Positions 10,352 to 18,252 of a DNA stretch of 49,430 nt are shown in pieces. A program made the position numbers and the translations under genes. This stretch comes from Candidatus Eisenbacteria bacterium (GTDB lineage: Bacteria > Eisenbacteria > RBG-16-71-46 > JACRLI01): NCBI GenBank assembly GCA_016235265.1, contig JACRLI010000025.1, positions 1 through 49,430 of the forward strand. The letters run 5' to 3'. Under the pieces are notes generated by a model. That model saw nothing but the letters and a program-made list of their open reading frames with translations. It made no database searches and was not told the DNA's origin. The first letter of the stretch is position 1, and every line of letters starts with the position of its first letter.

Positions 10352-11391
10352 GGCAGGTGCATCGCTTCCCGCACCTCGGCCAGGGTGGCCTCGGCCACCC
10401 GGCGGGCGCGCGCCTCTCCGTCCTGCAGCACGTCCTCGACGTATCCCGGGCGGGCCATGATGGCCGCGTGGCGCTCGCGGATGGGTGCCAGGGCCTCCGC
10501 CAGCTTTCCGGCCAGGTACTTCTTGTCCTTCACGCAGCCCAGCGCGCCCGCGCGGCACTGCGTGGCGATGCTCTCCGCCTCCGCGGAGTTGAACTTGCGA
10601 TGGTACTCCCACACCACGCAGCCCCGGTGCAGCGGACGGCCTTCGCTGTCCAGTTCCGAGGGATCCTCCTCGGGACGGCCGGGATCGGTGAGCCGGGCCT
10701 TCCGGGGGTCGGTGTAGGCCATCTTCATCCTGGCCTCGATCTCCTCCGGGGAGTCGGTGAGGTGGATGGTGTTGCCCACCGACTTGCTCATGCGATTGCC
10801 CTCCAGCCCCCGCAGTCGCGCGAACGCGGTCAGCTTGGCCTCGGGCTCCGGAAAGATGGGCTCCCGCCCCGCGCAGTAGACGTGGTTGAAGCGGCGGGCG
10901 ATCTCGCGGGTGAGCTCCACGTGCGGCACCTGGTCCTCGCCCACCGGCACCACGTTGGCCTTGTAGATGAGGATGTCCGCAGCCTGCAGCACCGGGTAGC
11001 CGAGGTGGCCGTAGCTGATCACCTGGTCGTCGATGTGCAGGTCCCGCGCCTGCTCCTTGAGCGAGGGGTTGCGCTCGAGCCGCGCCTTGGTCACCAGCAT
11101 CGAGAACAGCAGGTGAAGCTCCGCGTGCTCCTTGATCTTCGACTGGCGGAACACCGGCGTCTGCACGGGATCAATGCCCGCGGCCAGCCAGTCGGCCACC
11201 ATGGCGTGCGTGTCCGCGGCCAGCCTGGATGTGTCCTCGTATCCGGTGGTGAGCATGTGCCAGTCGGCCACCATGTGAAAGTTCTCGTACTGGCCCTGGA
11301 GCGCCACCCAGTTCTCGAGCGCGCCCACGTAATTGCCCAGGTGCATGCGGCCCGTGGGGCGCATACCGGAGAGGATGCGCCCGCGGCTCAC
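10348..11391 (-). CDS. trpS: Tryptophanyl-tRNA synthetase
   Basis: This 347-residue class I synthetase charges tRNA-Trp. The HIGH-equivalent is HLGN at residues 17-20 after SGMRPTGRM, and the KMSKS-equivalent is RMSKSVGN. The intervening sequence (HMVADWHMLTT, HLGYPVLQAADILIYKA, VPVGEDQVPHVELTREIARRFN) is typical of bacterial TrpS. The start is a GTG that overlaps the M50 peptidase stop (GTGA); the extra open frame upstream lies inside that gene. Its place next to an M50 peptidase and scpAB is a common arrangement in Firmicutes and other groups. Confidence 0.96.
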   Translation of the reverse strand: MSRGRILSGMRPTGRMHLGNYVGALENWVALQGQYENFHMVADWHMLTTGYEDTSRLAADTHAMVADWLAAGIDPVQTPVFRQSKIKEHAELHLLFSMLVTKARLERNPSLKEQARDLHIDDQVISYGHLGYPVLQAADILIYKANVVPVGEDQVPHVELTREIARRFNHVYCAGREPIFPEPEAKLTAFARLRGLEGNRMSKSVGNTIHLTDSPEEIEARMKMAYTDPRKARLTDPGRPEEDPSELDSEGRPLHRGCVVWEYHRKFNSAEAESIATQCRAGALGCVKDKKYLAGKLAEALAPIRERHAAIMARPGYVEDVLQDGEARARRVAEATLAEVREAMHLP

Positions 11392-12050
11392 GAGAGCCTC
11401 CAGTTGCCGGAGGGATCGGCCCACCGGAGCAGCGAGCCGCCCAGCACCCGCGTGGGGAAGGCGATGAGCCAGGTGCGGACCTGCGGAACGGCCATGATCA
11501 ACGCGAGCACCCCGAATTGAATGTAGATGTTTTCGTGCAGCAGGGCGTCCCGCAGCGGCGGCGCCAGGAACGCCAGCACCTTCGAGCCGTCCAGGGCCGG
11601 CAGCGGGAGGAAATTGAACACCATCAGCATGCTGTTCACCAGCACGCCGTAGGCGAGCATGAACCGCGCCCGCCGCGCCCACCGTCCCAGGCCCAGCACC
11701 GGGGACACCACGCGCATGAGCCCGGCGCACGCCACGGCCAGCGCCAGGTTGGTGAGCGGCCCCGCGATCGCGACCACCATCATCACGAACGGCGTAAGCG
11801 CCGGGCTCACCTCGACGGGCTTCGCCCAGGCGATGAAGAACGGCGAGCGGATCAGGATCAGGAACGTCGGGATCAGCACCGAGCCCCACAGGTCGATGTG
11901 CGGAAACGGGTTCAGCGTCAGCCGGCCGGCGTCGAGCGCGGTCGGGTCCCCGTACACCAGGGCCATGTAGCCGTGCATGATCTCGTGGAGGATCACGGAA
12001 TACAAAAGAACCGGCCCCACCAGGAGCCAGCGTCGAAGCGCGTCCTTCAA
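11388..12050 (-). CDS. M50 family site-2-protease-like membrane metallopeptidase
   Basis: This is a 220-residue polytopic membrane protein. HEIMH at residues 22-26 is the zinc HExxH motif inside the first membrane helix, and FNFLPLPALDGSKVL supplies the NxxPxxxxDG motif with the third zinc ligand. No PDZ domain is present, which fits the small FtsH-like/ywhC (S2P group 3) branch rather than RseP. I set the start at TTG (12050), because CGGAGGATCA lies 6 nt upstream and the promoter at 12093-12121 precedes it; an upstream extension would run through the promoter. It is the first gene of the long operon. The substrate is unknown. Confidence 0.88.
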   Translation of the reverse strand: MKDALRRWLLVGPVLLYSVILHEIMHGYMALVYGDPTALDAGRLTLNPFPHIDLWGSVLIPTFLILIRSPFFIAWAKPVEVSPALTPFVMMVVAIAGPLTNLALAVACAGLMRVVSPVLGLGRWARRARFMLAYGVLVNSMLMVFNFLPLPALDGSKVLAFLAPPLRDALLHENIYIQFGVLALIMAVPQVRTWLIAFPTRVLGGSLLRWADPSGNWRLS

Positions 12051-12092
12051 TGATCCTCCGAGGGGCCCCGGGCCCGTGCCCGAGGCGCCGTC

Positions 12093-12121
12093 ACTATACG
12101 GGCCTGCGCGCGCGCGTTCAA
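12093..12121 (-). promoter_or_regulatory. sigma70-type promoter of the M50-trpS-...-rpsA operon
   Basis: On the minus strand, TTGAAC is followed after exactly 17 nt by TATAGT. Transcription would start near 12086 and give a leader of about 36 nt before the TTG start with its GGAGG. The 17-nt spacer is GC-only (GCGCGCGCGC run). No other good promoter was found inside the twelve-gene run. Confidence 0.7.
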
Positions 12122-12192
12122 GCAGCGAATGAACCGGGGCGCATGCGACGGGCGCGGCCGCACGTGGCAGCCGCGCCCGAAGACTCACGCCG

Positions 12193-12210
12193 GCGGCGCC
12201 ACGGCGCCGC
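12193..12210 (-). terminator. GC-only hairpin just after the subtilase gene
   Basis: GCGGCGCC and GGCGCCGC form a near-perfect palindrome 6 nt past the stop codon of the S8 protease. There is no T-run on the minus strand, so termination is only a guess. Confidence 0.25.
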
Positions 12211-12215
12211 GGAAA

Positions 12216-14762
12216 TCAGTGCACCAGCACCAGGCGGCGCTCGGCGGACTGCGAACCCGCGCGCAGGCGGTAGAAGTACACGCCCGAGGCGGCGCCGCGG
12301 CCGTCCCAGGTGGCCTCGTGGGCGCCGGCGCTCATGCGGCCCTGGGCCAGCGTGGCCACGCGGCGACCGGCCAGGTCGAACACCGCCAGGTCCACCGGCC
12401 CGGCGGCCGGCAGGATGAACCGGATGCTGGCGCGCCCCGGAGTGGGATTCGGCCGGCTGCGGCCCAGCGCGAAGGCCGCGCTCCCTCCCGCTTCCACGTC
12501 CACGATGTGGGCGTTGGAGTCCGAGATGTCGGCGGCGAAGTTCTTCGCGGTGTCCCACGCGGTGACCCGGGCGCGCACCTGGCCGTGGGCGGTGACCGGC
12601 ACGGTCCAGGGCTGCGAGCCGGTGTTGGCCACGCCGTGCGCCAGGGTGGTCCAGCTTCCGCCGCCGTCCTCGGACACCTCGATCTTCACGGTGTCCACCT
12701 GGATGCTGTCCACGGCCGTCCACGTGATGTTGTGCGACGAGCCGCCGACCCAGTTCTCCCCGCCCACCGGCGAGGTGACGTTCACCACCGGGGGCGTGTG
12801 GTCCAGCGATGCGAACACGTCCAGCTTGCCCCAGCCCCAGATGGAATTCGGCACCGCGCCGGTGAAGCCGTCGCGGCGGGTGTGGGGCTCGAACGACGCC
12901 TTGATCAGGCTGGGCGTGACGCCGGTGCGGTACTCCAGGAACAGCGCCACCGCCCCGGCCACCAGCGGGCTGGAGAAGCTGGTGCCCTGGTTGATCTCGT
13001 GCACGCCGTCGTCCACGTCCCCGCACACGCCGATGGCGCCCGACTGGTCGGAGTGCGTGGTCGCGATCCCGAAGCCCGGCGCGCTGATCTCGGGCTTGAG
13101 CACCCCGTCCCGGCGCGGCCCGTTGCTCGAGAACGAGGCGATGGCGTTCATCGGCGGGCTGGAGGTGTAGGCGCAGGTGCCGCCCTGGGCGCACGAGAAC
13201 CACGACGGCTTGGTGGTGTGCGCCGCCACGGTGAAGACGCTGTCGGCGTCGCCGGGGCCGCCGACGAGCGTGCTGTTGTCCAGCCCGGTGACCACCTGGG
13301 GCGCCGCGCCGAGGCTGCCCAGCGAGTACACGTACATCCAGATATCCACGCGGGAGGCCAGCGGGCTGCCGGTGTTGGTGACCACGTCGATCTCCCAGGT
13401 GCCGTTCTTGGGCGGCCGCGCGGCGAGGGAGTCATACAGTTGGATCTCGAACTGGCGGTCCCGGGAGGTCCCGCCGAAGCCCTGGTTGGCCACCTGGTTG
13501 ACCACGAAGATCTTGCCGTCGACGGTGTTGCTCTCCTTCATCTGCCCCAGGCCCACGGACACGGTGTCGGTGGCCGCCGGGCCTTTCACGCGGATGGTCA
13601 GCGACACCGTGGGGTCGTACCAGCCGGCGATCAGGATGTAGTCGTTGAACGTGCCGCCGCGCGCGGTGTAGGCGGGCACGCTGACGGTGAACTTGTCCAC
13701 GCCCACGGTGTTGGAGGTGGTGGTGAGCTTGCCGTGGATCTTGCTGTTGTTGCTGTTGCCCGCGGACGCGACGATGATCTTGTTCACTCCGGAGAGGGCG
13801 CCCACGCCCGTGGAGAATGCGTCGGAACCGTCGTGGGGGCCGGAGTGGCCGCCCAGCGAGAGGTTGCACACCGCCGGCCGGCCCAGCGCCGCGGCCTTCT
13901 GGAACACGTAGTTGACGCCGTCGATGATCCCGGTGTCGGTGAAGTTCGTCTTCACCTGGATGATGCTCGCCTCGGGGGCCATGCCCACGTAGCGGTACCC
14001 GGGCTGGGAGCAGCCGGTCTCGCTGCCGTTGCCGGCGGCCGTGCCGCACACGTTGGTGCCGTGGCCGTCCAGGTCCATTTGGCGGATGGAACCGGGGGTG
14101 TTGTCGATGTCGTTCTTGGTCCACTCGCTGCCGTAGGTGAAGGTCGAGGGGTTGGGGCCGACCAGGTCCGTCTGGTCCCAGATGTAGAGAATGCGCGTCT
14201 TGCCGGTCACCGGGTCCTGAAAGTCCGGCTTGTTGAAGTCGATGCCCGAGTCCACGTCGCCGATGATCACGTTCCTGCCGGTGTGGCCGGGGTAGACCGG
14301 CGGGCTGCCGCTGGGGGTGCCGTGCTCGAGATCGCCGCGGGTGTCGGTCATCGCGGCGTTGAGGTGCGGCTCCATGTAGCGCTCCAGCCGGGCGTTGCGG
14401 AGGCCGGAGACCAGCATGAGGTTCCTCACCTCGTCGGGGCGCACGCGCGCCGTGAACAGGTGACCCACCTGGGTGTTGACGCGGATCCCGCTGGCTTCCA
14501 GTTCGGAGCGGGAGCCGTCGAACTCGAACAGGACGCCGAACTCGGTGGGGCGCACGTAGTCCGGAGTCACGCGCGGCCCCTTGAGGCCCAGCGTGGCGAC
14601 GGGCGCGGGCAGCGGGCGGTTGGCCAGCGGGATTTCTCCGCCCTCGGCGACCGCGCGCAACCCGGGCTCGAGGTCGGAGAGCTTGCGCACCTGCGCCTGG
14701 GAGCTGACGGGCTGGACGAGCAGGGCGGCGAAGGTGAGGAATAGAATGGACCGCAGTCGCAT
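12216..14762 (-). CDS. Secreted S8 (subtilisin-like) protease with C-terminal sorting-type domain
   Basis: This is an 848-residue secreted serine protease. Residues 1-24 are a signal peptide ending SSQAQ. The catalytic triad is visible: Asp in GDVDSGIDF, His in DGHGTNVCGTAAG and Ser in NQGTSFSSPLVAGAVALF. A long insertion of about 250 residues, itself beta-rich, separates His from Ser. An Ig-like/PKD-type domain follows (PVVNVTSPVGGENWVGG), then a C-terminal region of about 80 residues (RPNPTPGRASIRFILP ... GVYFYRLRAG) that matches the FlgD-Ig/T9SS-like sorting domain style common in FCB-group secreted proteins. The start ATG has GGAGG 7 nt upstream and its own promoter at 14907-14935. It is a single-gene transcript; the substrate is unknown. 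Confidence 0.9.
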   Translation of the reverse strand: MRLRSILFLTFAALLVQPVSSQAQVRKLSDLEPGLRAVAEGGEIPLANRPLPAPVATLGLKGPRVTPDYVRPTEFGVLFEFDGSRSELEASGIRVNTQVGHLFTARVRPDEVRNLMLVSGLRNARLERYMEPHLNAAMTDTRGDLEHGTPSGSPPVYPGHTGRNVIIGDVDSGIDFNKPDFQDPVTGKTRILYIWDQTDLVGPNPSTFTYGSEWTKNDIDNTPGSIRQMDLDGHGTNVCGTAAGNGSETGCSQPGYRYVGMAPEASIIQVKTNFTDTGIIDGVNYVFQKAAALGRPAVCNLSLGGHSGPHDGSDAFSTGVGALSGVNKIIVASAGNSNNSKIHGKLTTTSNTVGVDKFTVSVPAYTARGGTFNDYILIAGWYDPTVSLTIRVKGPAATDTVSVGLGQMKESNTVDGKIFVVNQVANQGFGGTSRDRQFEIQLYDSLAARPPKNGTWEIDVVTNTGSPLASRVDIWMYVYSLGSLGAAPQVVTGLDNSTLVGGPGDADSVFTVAAHTTKPSWFSCAQGGTCAYTSSPPMNAIASFSSNGPRRDGVLKPEISAPGFGIATTHSDQSGAIGVCGDVDDGVHEINQGTSFSSPLVAGAVALFLEYRTGVTPSLIKASFEPHTRRDGFTGAVPNSIWGWGKLDVFASLDHTPPVVNVTSPVGGENWVGGSSHNITWTAVDSIQVDTVKIEVSEDGGGSWTTLAHGVANTGSQPWTVPVTAHGQVRARVTAWDTAKNFAADISDSNAHIVDVEAGGSAAFALGRSRPNPTPGRASIRFILPAAGPVDLAVFDLAGRRVATLAQGRMSAGAHEATWDGRGAASGVYFYRLRAGSQSAERRLVLVH

Positions 14763-14906
14763 GGGTAGGCCTCCGGCTGGGCGGCTCCCGGGACAGCCCC
14801 GGTCGCCAATCCTCGATGGTGGTTCCGCGCGTTGTTCCCAAGCCGGGCGCTTCCTGCCGCAGGGGGGTTCAGCTGCGCGGGAAGGCGACGGCTTCACATT
14901 AGCATA

Positions 14907-14935
14907 ACTATATACCAAAACGCGACTTCTGTCAA
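14907..14935 (-). promoter_or_regulatory. sigma70-type promoter of the S8 protease gene
   Basis: TTGACA, a 17-nt spacer and TATAGT on the minus strand, with TATA immediately before the -10. It lies about 145 nt upstream of the protease ATG. Confidence 0.75.
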
Positions 14936-15021
14936 TCCCGATGGGCCTCGGAGGGCTCAATCCCGGCCTTCCCCGCACTCTTCGATGGGGATGGGCGCCC
15001 CGGGGATCCCGCCCGCAAATG

Positions 15022-15047
15022 AAAAAGCGCCCGGCTGGGCCGGGCGC
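15022..15047 (-). terminator. Rho-independent terminator of tRNA-Ala
   Basis: On the minus strand an 8-bp all-GC stem (GCGCCCGG / CCGGGCGC, loop CCCAG) is followed directly by TTTTTC. It lies about 50 nt past the 3' end of the tRNA. Confidence 0.8.
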
Positions 15048-15098
15048 TGCGGGGCGCGGGCCGCGAAACGCGGCATGGTCATCCGCACGAAAATAAAA

Positions 15099-15174
15099 TG
15101 GTGGAGCTGAGGAGGATCGAACTCCTGACCTCATGACTGCCAGTCATGCGCTCTCCCAACTGAGCTACAGCCCC
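15099..15174 (-). tRNA. tRNA-Ala (anticodon GGC)
   Basis: The 76-nt minus-strand sequence folds as a full cloverleaf: acceptor GGGGCTG pairs with CAGCTCC, the D-arm is GCTC/GAGC, the anticodon stem is CATGA/TCATG with loop CTGGCAG (anticodon GGC, Ala GCC codons), and the T-arm is AGGAG/CTCCT with TTCGATC. The discriminator is A and CCA is encoded in the gene. It has its own promoter and terminator, so it is a single-tRNA unit. Confidence 0.97.
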
Positions 15175-15187
15175 ACGACAGTCCGGA

Positions 15188-15217
15188 ATTCTAGTCCGGG
15201 CGGACCCTCCGCGTCAA
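15188..15217 (-). promoter_or_regulatory. sigma70-type promoter of tRNA-Ala
   Basis: TTGACG, an 18-nt spacer and TAGAAT on the minus strand. The -35 overlaps the stop codon of the PilZ gene. The predicted start is about 7 nt before the mature tRNA 5' end. Confidence 0.7.
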
Positions 15218-15618
15218 CCGTTGCCGGTGGTTCCCGGCCGCAGCAGCTTCCACAGCACGTACTCGTTGACCATTCCCTGGGTCTCGTCGTCCAGGTTCTG
15301 GAACGCGCACGCCAGGTCGTAGACCACCGCCCCCCGCGCGGGCTTGGCCGACTTCTCGCAGCGCACCACCACCGCCTCGCAGTGCAGCACCTGCGTGGCC
15401 TTGTTGGCGCCGAACTTGGGCAGCTGGATGCTCAGGTCGAGCACGGTCAGCACCGGGAGCGCCGCCTTGACCAGGCAGTACACGCCGCCGGTGCTGATGT
15501 TCAAGCTCTCGGCCACCTGCGGGCCGCCCTTGGCGCCGCGCTCGCTGATCTGCAGCGCCAGCCTGGCCTCGACGCGAGGGTTCCGGCGGCGATCGCTGCG
15601 GGCATCGGACTTGGTCAT
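15214..15618 (-). CDS. PilZ-domain protein
   Basis: This 134-residue single-domain protein carries both halves of the c-di-GMP-binding signature: RRNPR (RxxxR) near the N-terminus and NISTGG ((D/N)xSxxG) about 30 residues later. The rest is the expected small beta-barrel plus a C-terminal helix (MVNEYVLWKLL). It probably acts as a c-di-GMP effector, but the target is not apparent. The start at 15618 is chosen over an ATG 21 nt upstream because AAAGGAG lies 6 nt before it. It follows the RNase R gene by 33 nt and may be cotranscribed with it. pilT lies elsewhere in the window; no direct link is shown. Confidence 0.85.
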   Translation of the reverse strand: MTKSDARSDRRRNPRVEARLALQISERGAKGGPQVAESLNISTGGVYCLVKAALPVLTVLDLSIQLPKFGANKATQVLHCEAVVVRCEKSAKPARGAVVYDLACAFQNLDDETQGMVNEYVLWKLLRPGTTGNG

Positions 15619-15651
15619 GCGACTCCTTTCCAGGCTCACGCGGGCCGCGGC

Positions 15652-17640
15652 CTACTGGGGGCGGGGACGCCGGCCGCGCGCGCCGCGCCCCGCCGGGGCC
15701 GCCAGCGGCTCGGCGGGCGCGAACTCGAGCTGCCGCGCTTCAAGATCGGCGCGCACCAGGCGCACCGTGAGCTCGTCACCGAGCCGCACCACGGCCCCGG
15801 TGCGCCGGCCGCGCACCAGGGCCCGCTCCGGTTCCCAGACGAAGTGGTCCTCGTGCAGGCCGGCAAACCGTACCATGCCTTCCACCGGGAAATCCACCAG
15901 CTCCACGAAGAAGCCGCTGCGGATCATCCCGGTCACCACGGCGGGGAAATCCTCCCCCACCCGCGGCTCCATGAAGCGCACGCACTTCACCGTCACCGCC
16001 TCCCGTTCCGCGTTCATGGAGCGGATCTCGGTCTCGGTGCACTGATCGCCCATGGCCGCGTAGTCCTCGGAGTCGTCGGAGGGCTCGCCGGCGATCCAGC
16101 GATGCACCTGGCGGTGGTTGGCCAGGTCGGGGTAGCGGCGGATGGGCGAGGTGAAGTGCGCGTAGCGGCTCACCGCCAGGCCGTAGTGCCCCACGTCGTC
16201 CGGCGAATAGCGCGCCTTCGACAGGGAGCGCAGCAGCAGCGTCTGGATCAGCTTCCGCTTCACCTCGGAGGACTGCCGCAGGTTCACGTGGCGCACCCAG
16301 TCCTCGCCCCGCCGCCGGCGGTCGGGCAGGTGCAGCCCGAGCGCCTCGGCGAGTTGCGCGAACTCGGCCAGGCGGGCCTCGAGCGGTTCCTCGTGGATCC
16401 GGTACAGGAAACGGAAGTTCCGCTCCGCGGCTTCCAGGCCCACGGTGCGGTTCGCCAGGATCATGCACTCCTCCACCAGCTGGTGCGAGCCGCGCTGGCG
16501 GTGGCGGTGCAGCTCGAGGGGCGCGCCGGACGGATCGAGGGTGACCCGGGTCTCGGGCAGGTCCAGGTCCAGTGAGCCCTGGGCCAGCCGCGCGGCCTTC
16601 AGCAGCGAGGTGACCTTCGACAGTCCTTCGAGGAGTCGGCGCAGATCTTCCGGGGCGGGCTCGTCCCCCTGGAGGATGCGCTCCGCCTGTTCGTAGGAGA
16701 GCCGGTGGTCGCTGCGGATCACGCTGGCCACGATGCGATGCCGCTGGGGCCGGCCCTGGCCGTCCACGCGCACGAGCACGCTCAGGGCCAGGCGGTTCAC
16801 GCCCGGCTTGAGGCTGCACACGTTGGAGGACAACGCCTCCGGCAGCATCGGCAGCACCATGTCCGGCAGGTAGGTGCTGTTGCCGCGGCGCAGCGCCTCC
16901 TCGTCCAGCGCGGTGCCCGGGCGCACGTAGCTGGCCACGTCGGCGATGTGCACCCCCAGCTCCCACGAGCTCCCGTGGGCCACCAGGGACAGTGCGTCGT
17001 CGTGGTCCTTGGCGTCGGGCGGGTCGATGGTGACCGTCAGCGGCTCGCGCAGGTCGGTGCGCCCCCTCGGCACGCCCCGGGGGGGGACCGCGGCGCGCTC
17101 CGCCTGCTCCAGCGCGTCGGGCGGGAACTCCAGGGGCAGCCCGGCGTCCAGTGCGACCATGAGACTGTCCCAGCGGGGCTCGTCGGCGCGGCCGAGGCGC
17201 TCCACCACGCGGGCGCGCGCGGGATCGCCGCGGCGCACCGGCGGCATGCGCACCACGGAGAGCTGGTCGCCCGGGGACAGCCCGGCGGGGTCCTCGAAGA
17301 CCATCGCATCGGCGGTGTCCGCGCGGTAGGGACGGAACTCCAGCCCGCCGCGGCGGCGCACCACCTGGCCCAGCAGCGGGCGGGTGCGGCGCTCCACGAT
17401 GCGGCGCACCCGTGCGGCGTCCTGGCCGCGGCGGTGGGCCACGGCCTCCAGCTCCACCAGGTCGCCGGGGAGCGCCTGGTTCAGGTCGTCCCGCTCCAGG
17501 AATACGCGGGTGCCCTGCCGGAGCACGAAGGCGCGTCCGTCGCGGGTGAACTCGAGCTCCGCGATCCAGCGCGCGCGCCCCCTCCGATCGACGCTGGGGC
17601 GCCTTCGGGCGGGGGCCGGTGACCTCGTGCGGCGGGACAT
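15652..17640 (-). CDS. rnr: RNase R / RNase II-family 3'-5' exoribonuclease
   Basis: This 662-residue processive exoribonuclease degrades structured RNA. An N-terminal OB/cold-shock region leads to the RNB domain with the metal-binding motif IDPPDAKDHDDA at 205-216 (four Asp). Further RNB motifs are NSTYLPDMVLPMLPEALS, GSHQLVEECMILANRTVG and HFTSPIRRYPDL. An S1 domain follows (AVVTGMIRSGFFVEL) and the protein ends in a short basic tail. It is shorter than E. coli RNase R because the N-terminal helix-turn-helix region is missing and the tail is short. The ATG at 17640 has only a poorly spaced AAGG, so the start is less certain than for the neighbours. It lies 85 nt after the small basic protein gene. 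Confidence 0.92.
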   Translation of the reverse strand: MSRRTRSPAPARRRPSVDRRGRARWIAELEFTRDGRAFVLRQGTRVFLERDDLNQALPGDLVELEAVAHRRGQDAARVRRIVERRTRPLLGQVVRRRGGLEFRPYRADTADAMVFEDPAGLSPGDQLSVVRMPPVRRGDPARARVVERLGRADEPRWDSLMVALDAGLPLEFPPDALEQAERAAVPPRGVPRGRTDLREPLTVTIDPPDAKDHDDALSLVAHGSSWELGVHIADVASYVRPGTALDEEALRRGNSTYLPDMVLPMLPEALSSNVCSLKPGVNRLALSVLVRVDGQGRPQRHRIVASVIRSDHRLSYEQAERILQGDEPAPEDLRRLLEGLSKVTSLLKAARLAQGSLDLDLPETRVTLDPSGAPLELHRHRQRGSHQLVEECMILANRTVGLEAAERNFRFLYRIHEEPLEARLAEFAQLAEALGLHLPDRRRRGEDWVRHVNLRQSSEVKRKLIQTLLLRSLSKARYSPDDVGHYGLAVSRYAHFTSPIRRYPDLANHRQVHRWIAGEPSDDSEDYAAMGDQCTETEIRSMNAEREAVTVKCVRFMEPRVGEDFPAVVTGMIRSGFFVELVDFPVEGMVRFAGLHEDHFVWEPERALVRGRRTGAVVRLGDELTVRLVRADLEARQLEFAPAEPLAAPAGRGARGRRPRPQ

Positions 17641-17725
17641 CCTTGAGGTGGGCCGCAGGTGTGGGAATTCGGGCCGACAGGCGCACCCGGGCGGGCCGCG
17701 GCGGGAGCCGCGACCCGGCCCGGTG

Positions 17726-17827
17726 CTAGGCCTGCCAGGTCCGCTTCTTGTGGCGGTTCTTGCGACTGCGCTTCTTGCGCTTGTGCGTGGCGATCTTCTT
17801 TCGCTTGCGCTTCTTTCCGCAACCCAT
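17726..17827 (-). CDS. 33-aa basic protein, AURKAIP1/COX24-like (putative small ribosomal protein)
   Basis: This is a tiny ORF (MGCGKKRKRKKIATHK... RTWQA) with nearly two-thirds Lys/Arg, two His and one Asn. The sequence pattern GKKRKRxKxATHKRKKRxRKNRHKK is that of the bacterial COX24/AURKAIP1-domain micro-proteins known in Bacteroidota and related phyla; an actinobacterial relative (bS22) sits in the 30S subunit, so a ribosomal role is likely. AAGGAA lies 8 nt before the ATG. It begins 30 nt downstream of the HU gene and is probably on the same transcript. Its N-terminal Cys at residue 3 is a notable feature. Confidence 0.85.
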   Translation of the reverse strand: MGCGKKRKRKKIATHKRKKRSRKNRHKKRTWQA

Positions 17828-17857
17828 GCAGGCTTCCTTCGGTTGAGGTAGACGGGA

Positions 17858-18148
17858 CTACGAACCGGTCGAGTTTCCGAGGACCAGGTTCTTCAGGTCG
17901 TGCGAAGGCTTGAAGACGGGCACCACCTTGGCCGGCACCATGACTTCCTCGCCGCTCCGGGGGTTGCGCGCGCGGCGGGCCTTCTTCTCGCGCACCTTGA
18001 AGGTGCCGAAGCCGCGGATTTCGATGTGCTTGCCGTCGCTGAGGGCCTTGCTCACGACTTCGAGAAGGTCATCCACGATCTGGGCAATCTGGCTCTTCGG
18101 GATGCTGACTTTCCTGCCGATCTCTTCGACCAGGTCCGCTTTGGTCAT
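17858..18148 (-). CDS. HU/IHF-family DNA-binding protein
   Basis: This 96-residue histone-like protein bends and compacts DNA as a dimer. It shows the standard fold: helical N-terminus (TKADLVEEIGRKVSIPKSQ), the GFGTFKVREKKARRARNP signature with the DNA-inserting arm, and VVPVFKPSHDLKNLV. The arm reads RNPRSGEEVMVPA, with Pro at the usual intercalating position. The ATG at 18148 follows GGAGGAG by 5 nt. Its promoter is at 18219-18247, and the leader carries a palindrome (18184-18215). HU homodimer versus IHF subunit cannot be decided from the sequence. Confidence 0.94.
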   Translation of the reverse strand: MTKADLVEEIGRKVSIPKSQIAQIVDDLLEVVSKALSDGKHIEIRGFGTFKVREKKARRARNPRSGEEVMVPAKVVPVFKPSHDLKNLVLGNSTGS

Positions 18149-18183
18149 GAACTCCTCCATAAACCCCGGCACGGCCGACCGGA

Positions 18184-18215
18184 GGCCAATCGCGGGTCGG
18201 AACTTCGGATTGGCC
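18184..18215. repeat. Palindrome in the HU leader
   Basis: GGCCAATC and GATTGGCC form a perfect 8-bp inverted repeat separated by 16 nt. It lies at the predicted transcription start of the HU gene, so it could be an operator or the 5'-terminal hairpin of the mRNA. Confidence 0.45.
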
Positions 18216-18218
18216 AGC

Positions 18219-18247
18219 AGTTTAGCCGGAAACGCATCCGGCTGCAA
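18219..18247 (-). promoter_or_regulatory. sigma70-type promoter of HU and the small basic protein
   Basis: TTGCAG, a 17-nt spacer and TAAACT on the minus strand, in the 104-nt gap between sppA and the HU gene. The spacer contains a small hairpin (GCCGGA/TCCGGC). Confidence 0.6.
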
Positions 18248-18252
18248 GCATC

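Larger units (their letters stand above)
14763..15098. other. Intergenic region between the subtilase and tRNA-Ala
   Basis: These 336 nt hold no gene that I can support. They contain the subtilase promoter (14907-14935) with a long leader of about 140 nt, and the terminator of the tRNA transcript (15022-15047). The AT-rich patch at 14900-14920 stands out from the GC-rich background. Confidence 0.6.

Noticed and set aside
12129..14744. 871-codon plus-strand open frame opposite the subtilase
   Set aside because: The sequence is low-complexity Val/His/Gly/Arg without motifs or RBS; the minus-strand gene has an intact catalytic triad, signal peptide and promoter.
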